From positions 3,100,001 to 3,164,000 of the forward strand of contig OZ242313.1 of assembly GCA_965208065.1 (NCBI GenBank): DNA of 64,000 bases, read 5' to 3'. This stretch comes from Bin103 sp002238925 (GTDB lineage Bacteria; Spirochaetota; Spirochaetia; SZUA-6; Bin103). Position numbers and translations under genes: made by a program. A model generated the notes under the pieces. The model was not told the DNA's origin and made no database searches. It saw only the letters and a list, made by a program, of their open reading frames with translations. Of the stretch, positions 26,859 through 34,713 are shown one piece after another (position 1 is the first letter of the stretch; every line of letters begins with the position of its first letter).

Positions 26859-26978
26859 CCTTGCGGCGACTGGCTCGTCGGCACTGTCGGTGAGGCCATT
26901 GCCGACTGACCTGGAGAGCCGCTCGGTTACCCACGCCATCGGTCCGGCGCTGGCAGCCGCTCCATTCACGCCGCGCGC

Positions 26979-27006
26979 TTGACAACGTGGGGGCGGCTGC
27001 TAACGT
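26979..27006 (+). promoter_or_regulatory. predicted promoter of the third Lpl-type operon
   Basis: Perfect TTGACA at 26979-26984, a 16-base spacer, then TAACGT at 27001-27006 (four of six). It lies within a frame that could otherwise extend the downstream permease to 26987, which argues for a start further down. Confidence 0.5.
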
Positions 27007-27073
27007 AGGCCGCATCTCGGAGCGGCAATCCGGCGGCACGCCTACACCCGCGGCAGCGATCGAGCGAGCGCCG

Positions 27074-28024
27074 GTGTCGACCGACACCGGGCGGCGGGAC
27101 AGCCGCGCGCTGTGGCGCGAGGTCAAGAAGAACCGTGCCCTGCTCTACCTGATCGCGCCGGGCATCCTGTACTTCGTAATCTTCCACTACCTGCCGATCT
27201 ACGGCCTGTCGTTCGCGTTCGTCGACTACGCCCCCAAGTATGGCCAGGGGGTGGTGGCCAACTACCTGACCAGCCCCTGGATCGGTTTCACGCACTTCGT
27301 CGACTTTTTCACCGGCCCCAAGTTCTTCCCGCTGCTGCGCAACACCGTGGTGCTCGGCTTCTACTCCGTGCTATTCGAGTTTCCGGCCGCAATCCTGTTC
27401 GCGGTGTGCCTGTACGAAGTGCACAACCTGTTCTACCGCAAATTCGCGCAGACCATCAGCTTCCTGCCCCACTTCATCTCCACCGTGTCCGTGGTCGCCA
27501 TGATGGTGATGCTGTTCTCGCCGAGCGACGGCTACGTGAACTGGCTGCTCAGCAGCATCGGCATCGAACCGATCTACTTCATGGCCGAACCGGGCTGGTT
27601 CCGGCCGCTGTACGTGGGCTCCGGCATCTGGGCCGGCATCGGCTGGGGGGCGATCGTCTACCTGGCCGCCATGTACGGCATTCCCACGTCGCTGTACGAG
27701 TCGGCGGCGATCGACGGCGCCACCCGGCTGCAGAACATCGTGCGCATCACCCTGCCATCGATCCTGCCCACCATCATGATCCTGCTCATTCTGCGCGTCG
27801 GCACCTTCATCAACGTGGGAGTGGAGAAGATCCTGCTGATGTACAACCCGCTTACCTACGAGGTCGCCGACGTCATCGGCACCTACGTATACCGGCGCGG
27901 GATCGTCAAATTCGACTACTCCTTCGCGACCGCGGTGGGCTTGTTCAACTCGGTGGTCAATCTCCTTCTGCTGGTGGTCGCCAACTACACGGCGCGCAAG
28001 GTGTCGGACGAAAGCCTGTGGTAG
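27074..28024 (+). CDS. sugar ABC transporter permease, LplB/MalF type
   Basis: 316 residues from GTG at 27074. An in-frame GTG at 26987 would add 29 residues of low-complexity sequence but lies inside the predicted promoter, so I prefer 27074; no clear ribosome site marks either. Six membrane spans, FHYLPIYGLSFAFVDYAPKYG near residue 42 (LplB hallmark) and the EAA loop YESAAIDGATRLQNIVRITLP near residue 214. LLMYNPLTYEVADVIGTYVYRRG near the C-terminus is subfamily-typical. First gene of the operon; overlaps the next permease by seven bases. Confidence 0.9.
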   Translation: MSTDTGRRDSRALWREVKKNRALLYLIAPGILYFVIFHYLPIYGLSFAFVDYAPKYGQGVVANYLTSPWIGFTHFVDFFTGPKFFPLLRNTVVLGFYSVLFEFPAAILFAVCLYEVHNLFYRKFAQTISFLPHFISTVSVVAMMVMLFSPSDGYVNWLLSSIGIEPIYFMAEPGWFRPLYVGSGIWAGIGWGAIVYLAAMYGIPTSLYESAAIDGATRLQNIVRITLPSILPTIMILLILRVGTFINVGVEKILLMYNPLTYEVADVIGTYVYRRGIVKFDYSFATAVGLFNSVVNLLLLVVANYTARKVSDESLW

Positions 28025-28917
28025 TCGACCGTTCGCTGTCCTCCCGCGTCGTCGGCCTGGCGGTGCACGCGGTGATCATCGTGGTGCTGGTCACCACCAT
28101 CTTCCCGGTGCTCAACATCCTGTCCAACTCGGTGAGCGAGACCTACCACATCATCGCCGGCCACGTATCGTTCTTCCCGGTCGGTTTCTCGCTCCGCCAC
28201 TACTCGATCCTGTTCATGGATCCGATGATCCCGCGCTCGTTCCTGAACTCCGTGCTCATTACCCTGCTCGGCACGGCGGTGAACCTGGCGTTCACGGTGA
28301 CCATGGCCTACCCGCTGGCCAAGCGGCGGCTGCCGTTCCGGCGCTCGTTCATGGTGCTGATCGTGGTGACGATGTTCTTCAGCGGCGGCCTGATTCCGCG
28401 CTTCATGGTGGTGCGCGCGCTCGGCATGTACGACAGCTTCCTGGCGCTTACCGTGCCGATCGCGATCAGTGCCTTCAACCTGATCGTGATGCGCACCTTT
28501 TTCAAGCAGGTGCCGGAAGAGCTGGAGGAGTCGGCGTTCCTGGAGGGCGCCAAGGAGACCACGGTGCTGGTGCGCATCGTGATGCCGCTGGCCAAGGCGG
28601 GGGTGGCGACCATCGCCCTGTTCTACGCGGTGAGCCACTGGAACGCGTTCTTCGACGCCATGATTTATCTTTACGACACCAGGAAATACCCGATGCAATT
28701 GGTACTGCGCGACATCGTGATGCGCACCGAGATGGCGCGCCTGTCGTTCCTGCAGGACCAATACGGGCGCAATGACCTGATGGAGCAGGAGGCGGTGGCG
28801 ATCCAGGGCATCAAGTACGGCCTGATCGCGATTACCATGCTGCCGATGCTGATGCTGTACCCGTTCATCCAGCGCTACTTCGTTAAAGGCGTGATGATCG
28901 GATCTCTGAAGGACTGA
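28018..28917 (+). CDS. sugar ABC transporter permease, LplC/MalG type
   Basis: 299 residues from GTG at 28018, inside the end of the preceding gene. VTMFFSGGLIPRFMV near residue 115, the EAA loop LEESAFLEGAKETTVLVRIVMP near residue 173 and the C-terminal YFVKGVMIGSLKD place it in the LplC group. The stretch RMTEMARL..QDQYGRNDLMEQE is the extra loop before the last span. The binding-protein gene follows 71 bp downstream. Confidence 0.92.
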   Translation: MVVDRSLSSRVVGLAVHAVIIVVLVTTIFPVLNILSNSVSETYHIIAGHVSFFPVGFSLRHYSILFMDPMIPRSFLNSVLITLLGTAVNLAFTVTMAYPLAKRRLPFRRSFMVLIVVTMFFSGGLIPRFMVVRALGMYDSFLALTVPIAISAFNLIVMRTFFKQVPEELEESAFLEGAKETTVLVRIVMPLAKAGVATIALFYAVSHWNAFFDAMIYLYDTRKYPMQLVLRDIVMRTEMARLSFLQDQYGRNDLMEQEAVAIQGIKYGLIAITMLPMLMLYPFIQRYFVKGVMIGSLKD

Positions 28918-28988
28918 CGCGAGGAGAATGGTTTTGGGTGCGCCAGGGCGGCGCACATCGCACTCATTTCACGACAGGAGGAACACAC

Positions 28989-30557
28989 GTGAAAAGAATG
29001 AGCATATCGATATTGGCCGGTGCCCTGTTGCTGGCCGCTGGGTTGTCGTTTGCCGCCGGCACCGAGGAAGTCGCCGCTCCGGCGGAGGTACTCACCATCA
29101 CGGCGCTTACCAACGACATCAACGCCAACGAACCGAAGGCGGTGATGGACGTCCGCAAGGATCTGCTGCGCGACAAGTTCGGCCTCGAATACGAGTGGGT
29201 GTACGTGCCCAGGAACGAGACCGACACCAAGCTGCCGGTAATGTTCGCCAGCGGCGACTTTCCCGAGCAGCTCCACATGAACTGGAACTGGAACGTGTCG
29301 GCGCAGCGGGTGATGCTGCTGAACCACATCCCGGGCGGGTTTTTCGTAGCGGTGGACGATTATATCGACCGGATGCCCAACTACCAGGCGCAGTGGACGG
29401 CCGAAGAGTGGGACTTCATGCGTTCCCTGATGCTGGCCGGCGACGGCAAGATGTACGTGCTGCCCACCAAGTACCCGTGGCCGCTCGACCGGGGCTACAT
29501 GTACAACGAGACCGAGTTCAACAAGCTGGGGCTGGAGTTTCCGAGTACCACCGACGAACTGCTGGAAGTGCTGCGGGCGTTCAAGGTGGAGTATCCCGAC
29601 TCGGTACCGTGGACCCACAAGTGGGGCTGGCCGGGATCGGCCACCATGGGCCTGCGCGAGTCGTTCCGCACCTACGACTGGGGCGGTCCGATATACGATC
29701 AGGACGCCGGCGCCGTGGTGTTCGGGCCCGCGACCGACAAGTACCGCGACCTGCTCAAGTACCTGGCCACGCTGTACAAGGAGGGACTGATGGAGAAGGA
29801 AGCCGGCACCATCACCCTGGAACAGTGGGAGGCGCGCATCGCCAACAACCAGTCGTTCATCGCCGGCGGCTGGCTGAGCTGGGCCGGCTTCTTCGACCAG
29901 TTGCAGCGTTCGCAGTATCCCGATGCCAAGTGGGTGGTGCCGAAAACCGAGGTGCGGGCCTATCCCGACAAGGAAATGCTGGCCTACAAGAACCCGGCGG
30001 GACAGCCGTTCGGGGCCACCTTCACCGCCAAGATGGACATCTCCAGCGAGAAGTTCGCGCGCTGGATCGAGTTTTCCGAGTGGTTGCTGACCTACGACGG
30101 TACCCTGGCGATCACCGCCGGCATCGAGGGCGAAACATTCAGCTGGATGGACGGCAAGCCGATGTACATCGACGCCATCAAGGCGTCCGGACACCCCGAT
30201 GCGGAGTACTCGACGCGCGATTACGGCCTGGGCGGCTACGCCGGCTATTTCCCGGAGTTCCTGGAAATGAACGTGCGCAACCGGCCAATGCTGACCGCCA
30301 AGGCGGATTTCGACCACTTGCCGGCAGTCGGTTTCGTGTACGGCGGCTTCACCCCCGAGGAGATCGACGCCAAGGTGGACCTGGAGACGCTGATGCAGGA
30401 CACCTTCAAGGAGCACACCCTGAAGTTCGTGATCGGCCAGAACGACATCAACTCCGACGCCGACTGGGAGGCATACGTCGCCGCCCTCGAAAAGGCCGGG
30501 CTGGCCGAGTACGAGCGCGTCTACCAGGCCGCCTGGAACCGCGCTCCCTTCTTCTAA
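28989..30557 (+). CDS. extracellular sugar-binding protein of an LplABC-type importer
   Basis: 522 residues from GTG at 28989, chosen because GGAGG lies 8 bases upstream and the signal peptide (KRMSISILAGALLLAAGLSF, ending Ala-Ala-Gly) follows directly. The mature start AAGTEEVAAPAE is in the style of spirochaete binding proteins. It would deliver substrate to the permeases encoded just upstream. The last 113 codons (from 30215) are nearly identical to a detached copy at 33327-33669. A perfect 11-bp stem-loop follows the stop. Confidence 0.92.
   Translation: MKRMSISILAGALLLAAGLSFAAGTEEVAAPAEVLTITALTNDINANEPKAVMDVRKDLLRDKFGLEYEWVYVPRNETDTKLPVMFASGDFPEQLHMNWNWNVSAQRVMLLNHIPGGFFVAVDDYIDRMPNYQAQWTAEEWDFMRSLMLAGDGKMYVLPTKYPWPLDRGYMYNETEFNKLGLEFPSTTDELLEVLRAFKVEYPDSVPWTHKWGWPGSATMGLRESFRTYDWGGPIYDQDAGAVVFGPATDKYRDLLKYLATLYKEGLMEKEAGTITLEQWEARIANNQSFIAGGWLSWAGFFDQLQRSQYPDAKWVVPKTEVRAYPDKEMLAYKNPAGQPFGATFTAKMDISSEKFARWIEFSEWLLTYDGTLAITAGIEGETFSWMDGKPMYIDAIKASGHPDAEYSTRDYGLGGYAGYFPEFLEMNVRNRPMLTAKADFDHLPAVGFVYGGFTPEEIDAKVDLETLMQDTFKEHTLKFVIGQNDINSDADWEAYVAALEKAGLAEYERVYQAAWNRAPFF
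30215..30557 (+). repeat. source copy of a 343-bp segmental duplication
   Basis: This 3' part of the binding-protein gene recurs at 33327-33669 in the same orientation with an offset of 3112 bases. By eye the copies differ at only a small number of positions (for example a one-base T insertion at the end of the second copy, and Gly to Arg in YGGF/YRGF). The two copies bracket the decayed accessory patch. Confidence 0.9.
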
Positions 30558-30574
30558 TCGGAAACGCCGGCCTG

Positions 30575-30612
30575 CTCCAGGAGCCAGCCGTGCACGGCGC
30601 AGGCTCCTGGAG
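30575..30612 (+). terminator. stem-loop after binding-protein gene
   Basis: Perfect 11-bp inverted repeat CTCCAGGAGCC / GGCTCCTGGAG around a 16-base loop, with a further CCGG extension outside. It lies 17 bases after the stop of the last gene of the operon. Only a short T-run (TTT) follows. A diverged trace of the same element follows the duplicated copy near 33725-33770. Confidence 0.65.
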
Positions 30613-30694
30613 GCCGGTTTCTCCGCTTCTCCATCGCCGTCCCGCACAGCCGGGTGGCGTGCCGCCCAGGATGAATCGCGCGCCGAGAGAAGCC

Positions 30695-30722
30695 TTGACA
30701 ATAATTGAGAATAGATTATCAT
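30695..30722 (+). promoter_or_regulatory. strong promoter with Fur-family-like operator
   Basis: Perfect TTGACA at 30695-30700, 16-base spacer, TATCAT at 30717-30722 (four of six). Inside it lies the dyad TGAGAAT-AG-ATTATCA at 30706-30721 (six of seven positions paired), resembling the binding sites of Fur/Zur-type metalloregulators and overlapping the -10 box as a repressor site would. It sits seven bases before a Fur-like start codon, so it looks like an autoregulatory promoter. Whether it now drives the downstream flavoprotein is open. Confidence 0.6.
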
Positions 30723-30728
30723 TTAGCC

Positions 30729-30912
30729 ATGCAGAGAGCGAAGCAGCAAGTGGCCGTCTTCCGAGCCCTTGGCGAGGCGGACGGTCCCCTATCCGCAAGG
30801 GAACTGTGGAGCCGCCTGGGGCCTTGAGTCGTTGGTTCCAGACGGCTTTCAGATGACGGGACATGAGGTGGTATTGCTCGGAACCTGCGATGCGTGCGGC
30901 AACGCCGCATGA
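30729..30912 (+). pseudogene. Fur-family regulator relic with internal deletion
   Basis: Two short pieces of a Fur-superfamily metalloregulator remain. From ATG at 30729 a 32-codon frame encodes QQVAVFRALGEADGPLSARE, which matches the N-terminal winged-helix start of Fur/Zur proteins, then stops at 30827. In another frame (30826-30912) the end of such a protein follows: MTGHEVVLLGTCDACGNAA, with the GHEVVLxGTCxxC tail of this family and its CxxC metal site. About 75-90 residues that should lie between are missing, so it cannot be a working repressor. Each piece alone is short and the assignment is by pattern recognition, but order, spacing and the Fur-like operator agree. Confidence 0.55.
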
Positions 30913-30969
30913 CGGTGCGCCGGCAGGGGTGCGAAGCATGTCAGACTTGAACGTCGACGGGACGTGTGC

Positions 30970-32099
30970 ATGACCGGCGCCGAGAACAGTGAAATCGTCT
31001 ATGACGTAGTGGTCATCGGCGCCGGTGCCGCGGGCGTGGGTGCCGCCGTGGCTCTCAAGCATGCCGGCATCGAGAACTTCGTGGTTTCCGAGCGTCACAC
31101 GGTCGGCGCCTCGTTCGACTCATGGCCGGCCGAGACGCGCTTCATTACGCCCTCGTATCCAACCAATTCGATTGGCATGCTCGATTTGAACTCGATCGCG
31201 ATTGGCACTTCACCCGCGTTCAGTTTGGGGGTCGAGCATCCGACGGGCGCAGAGTTCGCGAGTTACTTGCGTGCAGTGGCACAGTTCTTTGAGTTGCCTG
31301 TACGCCAGAATACCGACGTGCAAAAGATCGCAAGGGTTGACGGCGGCTTCCGCATCGATACGCCCGTCGAGACCTGGCACGCCAAGCACGTTATTTGGGC
31401 CGCGGGCGAGTTCCAATACCCACGCTTGACTGGATTTGTCGGTAGCCAATTGTGCCGCCACACCGCCACCATCGCCAGCTATGATGAGCTTGACGGCGAC
31501 GACTTCATCGTTGTGGGTGGCTTCGAGAGTGGTGTCGACGCGGCCTACCACCTGGCGTATCGCGACAAACGAGTGCGGTTGTTCGACAAGGGTTGCCCTT
31601 GGGAAGACGAGAGCTCCGATCCCAGTATCGCACTTTCTCCGTTTACGCTCGAACGGATGCGTGAAGACCAGTTCGTTGAGCAGGTGGACTGTTTCCGCAC
31701 ACGACTATCGAGTCGATCACTCGCATGGACGCCATGTATGAAGTCACGGCTCGGGACGGACATCGGTTACAAACCCGCGTGCCGCCGCTGTTGGCAGGCG
31801 GGTTCGAGGGGGGCCACCAGTTGGTCGCGAATTTGTTTGAACGCCGCGACGATGGCTTTCCGCTGCTGAGCGAACACGATGCATCGACCATCGTACCGGG
31901 GCTGTTTCTCTGCGGCCCCACCGTTCGCCATGACGATCACGTGTTCTGCTTCATCTTCAAGTATCGGCAACGATTCGCCGTTGTCGCCAAGGCAATTGCG
32001 ACCTCGTTGGGGCTGCCGGCGGAAGAGCTGGAAGAGTACCGCGAGTGGGGCATGTATCTCGATGACCTCTCCTGCTGTGGAGTGGAGTGCGTATGTTGA
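30970..32099 (+). pseudogene. FAD/NAD(P)-dependent oxidoreductase, single frameshift
   Basis: From ATG at 30970 the frame encodes VVVIGAGAAGVGAAVALKHAG (core GAGAAG, FAD-binding), GASFDSWPAETRFITPSYPTN and VVGGFESGVDAAYHLA (second Rossmann motif), as in thioredoxin-reductase-like and YpdA-like flavoproteins. At about 31689 the frame breaks: homology continues one base back in the other frame as FPHTTIESITRMDAMYEVTARDG through GLFLCGPTVRHDDHVFCF to the stop at 32099. One base lost near 31689 explains it; a sequencing error is possible. Restored, it would be about 376 residues ending in a Cys-rich tail (CCGVECVC). It overlaps the start of the next small gene. Confidence 0.75.
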
Positions 32100-32320
32100 C
32101 GGCAAACGACAACGGGGCCGTCGTGTCTGGCGCGCGGCGCAGCCGACTGGCCAAGATGCGGAGCATCGCATGGCTCGGACAAACGGCTGCCAGCGTTTGC
32201 TGGATTGGCAGCATGCTGACTTACGGGATCAGATCCAGTGGGGATTGGTTGCAGTTATTTGCTGCGTCCGCCTGGCTGTTGGCCAACATCGCGGCGATTG
32301 CGAGTGCCGAGGCTGATTGA
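32093..32320 (+). CDS. small two-span membrane protein, unknown function
   Basis: 75 residues from ATG at 32093, overlapping the last seven bases of the flavoprotein reading frame (ATGTTGA), so it is probably translationally coupled to it. A polar N-terminus of about 25 residues with several Arg/Lys is followed by two hydrophobic helices (SIAWLGQTAASVCWIGSMLT and WLQLFAASAWLLANIAAIAS). I do not recognise the family. The tight overlap suggests it works with the flavoprotein, for example as a membrane anchor or partner. Confidence 0.6.
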   Translation: MLTANDNGAVVSGARRSRLAKMRSIAWLGQTAASVCWIGSMLTYGIRSSGDWLQLFAASAWLLANIAAIASAEAD

Positions 32321-32476
32321 GGTATTCGCGCCGGGGCTGGTCTGCGCCGGTTGGTGACTACACCATCGCGGTGGCTGGACCGTGCGCGGCGAGGCGCTGG
32401 TGGCCGGTGATGCCGCGGGTGGCGTCTTCGGTCGTTCTGGTTGGCAATAGCCGCAACAAGTGGTTGTAGTGAGTTC

Positions 32477-33115
32477 TCAGGGACTTGATTGGTTTGATGG
32501 TGTCGATGTCGGTAGCGTTTCCAGAACGCGCCGATACTCGGAAATCTTGTTGTGGAGCCAGTCAGCCATGCAAGACCAGTTTTCTCGATTCCCCGTATCC
32601 ACGCTGTATCGGCTGTTGGCGTAGCTACCCCATGATGTTCCCTCACCGATCTCGACGCCAAGCATGTCGTACAGATCGTTTCCCCAAGGCTGGATCCGTT
32701 GTCGTACCTCCTCTGCTGACTCGCGTCTTCTGCCGCGCACCCACACACCAACGGATCCCTTCGCCAAGTATGGCGCCAGATTCAACTCTGCGGACTCGAT
32801 CCACACCCAGAAGGAAGACGCCGCATGTCCTGCCAAAACGCCGTCGTGAGGATACTTCGTTGCATAGTGAGTCCAGAACTCGCGGCGGAATGTGCTTTTT
32901 TCGCTTCCACCAATTTCTCGTACACTTCGGTCCCAAGTACTGGGACACTCTAACACCTCGAACAACGGGACCAAAGGCGAGTCATCGATTTGCACCACCC
33001 GCACCCGCACCGCAAAAAATGCGAAGGTCTCAACCGTGTGGTCGTTCAGCCAGCGAATCGCCGACCGGTGCGATTCGTGGAACTTCTGAGCGATCCAGAC
33101 AACTCCATCAGGTGA
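32477..33115 (-). pseudogene. DUF4268-like protein, 5'-truncated
   Basis: On the minus strand an open frame of 212 codons begins after an in-frame stop at 33118-33116. It starts PDGVVWIAQKFHESHRSAIR, continues through VVQIDDSPLVPLFEVL, FRREFWTHYATKYP, VGVWVRGRR and WGSYANSRYSVDTGNRENW, and ends at 32477. This is the C-terminal two thirds of a family that I associate with DUF4268, whose N-terminal half (a PD-(D/E)XK-like part) is gone. A GTG at 33010 could start a 177-residue product, but conserved sequence upstream of it argues for decay. Such proteins often lie near defence or mobile loci; its role here is unknown. Confidence 0.55.
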
Positions 33116-33326
33116 TCAACACGGTCGAAATAGGATGCCCTGCGACGAGCCGCCCCTCAGATGATCGCGCCAATCGGTTGCAAGCGCGAAACATGAGCCG
33201 TAGCACCCTGCGGTGCAGAGCCGCGGTCCAAGCACCGTGCACATCCACTCGGAGACCGTGGGCCAGCAGTTGCTCCAGACTGCATGTCTTGCAACTGTTT
33301 GACGGTACGTCGTGGTAGATGCCGTG

Positions 33327-33670
33327 GCGCGATTACGGCCTGGGCGGCTACGCCGGCTATTTTCCCGAGTTCCTGGAAATAAACGTGCGCAACCGGCCAA
33401 TGCTGACCGCCAAGGCAGATTTCGACCACCTGCCGGCGGTCGGCTTCGTGTACCGCGGCTTCACGCCGGAGGAGATCGACGCCAAGGTGGACCTGGAGAC
33501 GCTGATGCAGGACACCTTCAAGGAGCACACCCTGAAGTTCGTGATCGGCCAGAATGACATCAACTCCGACGCCGACTGGGAGGCATACCTCGCCGCACTC
33601 GAAAAGGCCGGGCCGGCGGAGTACGGGCGTGTCTACCAGGCCGCCTGGAACCGCGCCCCCTTCTTTCTAA
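33327..33670 (+). pseudogene. duplicated C-terminal fragment of the sugar-binding protein
   Basis: Nearly identical to 30215-30557, the last 113 codons of the LplA-like gene. There is no signal peptide, start or ribosome site of its own, and a one-base T insertion near 33664 (CTTCTTTCTAA against CTTCTTCTAA) shifts the stop so the frame runs on. It is a non-functional duplicate lying at the far side of the 30.6-33.3 kb patch. A trace of the downstream stem-loop is also recognisable after it. Confidence 0.85.
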
Positions 33671-33969
33671 CCCGAACCGCTGGAATTGGCGCCACGGAGC
33701 CACTCCAGCCGAGCCGGACTGATCCAGGAGCCAGCCGCGCACGACACGGGCTCATAGATGCCGGTTCCCCCTGTGGCCTGGCCGGGAGCGAGCCCCTCCG
33801 TTTCGGCCCCGGCCTTTCTCAACCAGCGACTATCCGAACCGCGCTGGCGGCGTGCCTGCTCAGCACGAAGTCACTGCCGCGCTCGGTGATCACGATGTAC
33901 GGCTCTGGGCCGTCTCTGGCAACGGAGACGGTACGCAATTGTGTGACGGCCGAGTCCGCTTGTGCCGGT
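33671..33969. other. gene-free stretch with degenerate duplicate traces
   Basis: No intact gene. It starts with a diverged copy of the post-terminator sequence found after 30557. On the minus strand, positions about 33832-33885 encode DFVLSRHAASAVRIVAG before a stop, which resembles the final residues of the GNAT protein at 34886 (EFVLDGRAVGAVRMVAG). It may be a relic of a second copy of that gene's end. Beyond this I see nothing. Confidence 0.4.
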
Positions 33970-34314
33970 CTACCGTGTCCCGGATCCCGCGCTGGCAACA
34001 TGGACGGCGTCACCGGCGGTGGTCGACTGCTGGCTGCGCTGGCGGACGGCGATGTGCGTCTCCAGATCTACGCTCGCTGCCATGTTCACGAGCCGATCGA
34101 TGCTGAATTTGCTGATCTTTCCGTTAACGAGCTCGCTCACCCGAGAACGCGGGACCCCGAAGCGTCTCGCGGCTTCTGCTTGGGTAATGTTCTGGCGCTC
34201 CACGTAATCGGAAAGAGCAATCATGAGCCTGGAACGGATCTTAAGGTTGGCGGCCTCCGACAAGGTCTCTGTAACTGCATCCCATACATCAGAATAGGTT
34301 TGCGCGTCTTGCAT
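33970..34314 (-). CDS. XRE-family antitoxin (HigA-type)
   Basis: 114-residue helix-turn-helix protein. RSRLMIALSDYVERQNITQAEAARRFGVPRSRVSELVNGKISKFSIDRL contains the complete XRE helix-turn-helix (core ITQAEAARRFGVPRSRVSEL near residue 42). It lies 36 bases downstream of a HigB-like toxin gene on the same strand, the inverted toxin-first order of HigBA modules. It would neutralise the toxin and repress the module through the palindrome upstream of the toxin. The C-terminal 25 residues look unstructured. Confidence 0.82.
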   Translation of the reverse strand: MQDAQTYSDVWDAVTETLSEAANLKIRSRLMIALSDYVERQNITQAEAARRFGVPRSRVSELVNGKISKFSIDRLVNMAASVDLETHIAVRQRSQQSTTAGDAVHVASAGSGTR

Positions 34315-34350
34315 AAAAATAAACCCTTTAGAATTGGTACTTTGCGAAAA

Positions 34351-34698
34351 TTACGAGCAACGATTGCGATACTGTCGGATCTCTCGTATCACCTCCCGAA
34401 AACGCTTCCTAGCGATATCTATATCGGCCTTTGCCGTCTTCTGCGACTTCTTCACGAACACATGCAGGATATAAACCGCATCGCCGAGTGTCGTCGTGTA
34501 CATGCTCCGATACGCATTACCAGCTATCCGTACGCGAAGCTCACGAACGCTGCTCCCGACAGTCGGCATCGGCCGCCAGTGGCGTGGATCCATACCGCTC
34601 TGAATCATTGCAATCTGTTGTCCCATGTCATGTTTCGCATCCGTCGGGAAACGCCGGAGATCGTCGAGAGAAGATCCAACGAACACAACCTCTTTCAT
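34351..34698 (-). CDS. HigB/Gp49-type toxin
   Basis: 115 residues from ATG at 34698 (MKEVVFVGSS); an upstream in-frame start at 34713 would add five residues but collides with the operator-like palindrome. SSLDDLRRFPTDAKHDMGQQI, RELRVRIAGNAYRSMYTT (core ELRVRIAGNAYRSMY) and VYILHVFVKKSQKTAKADIDIA are the family's strand and helix signatures. These are RelE-fold mRNA interferases of the phage-derived Gp49-like group. Base composition here is more AT-rich than the neighbours, as expected for a transferred module. Confidence 0.85.
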   Translation of the reverse strand: MKEVVFVGSSLDDLRRFPTDAKHDMGQQIAMIQSGMDPRHWRPMPTVGSSVRELRVRIAGNAYRSMYTTTLGDAVYILHVFVKKSQKTAKADIDIARKRFREVIREIRQYRNRCS

Positions 34699-34713
34699 TT
34701 CTATGAGGCCCAA

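Noticed and set aside
30908..30972. Two tiny overlapping frames (MTVRRQGCEACQT and MSDLNVDGTCA) between the Fur relic and the flavoprotein
   Set aside because: Each overlaps the next by ATGA-like junctions, but 11-13 codons without homology cannot be called genes; they may be deletion scars.
32485..33318. 277-codon plus-strand frame
   Set aside because: Antisense to the DUF4268-like relic; Ser/Arg/Thr-rich with no homology.
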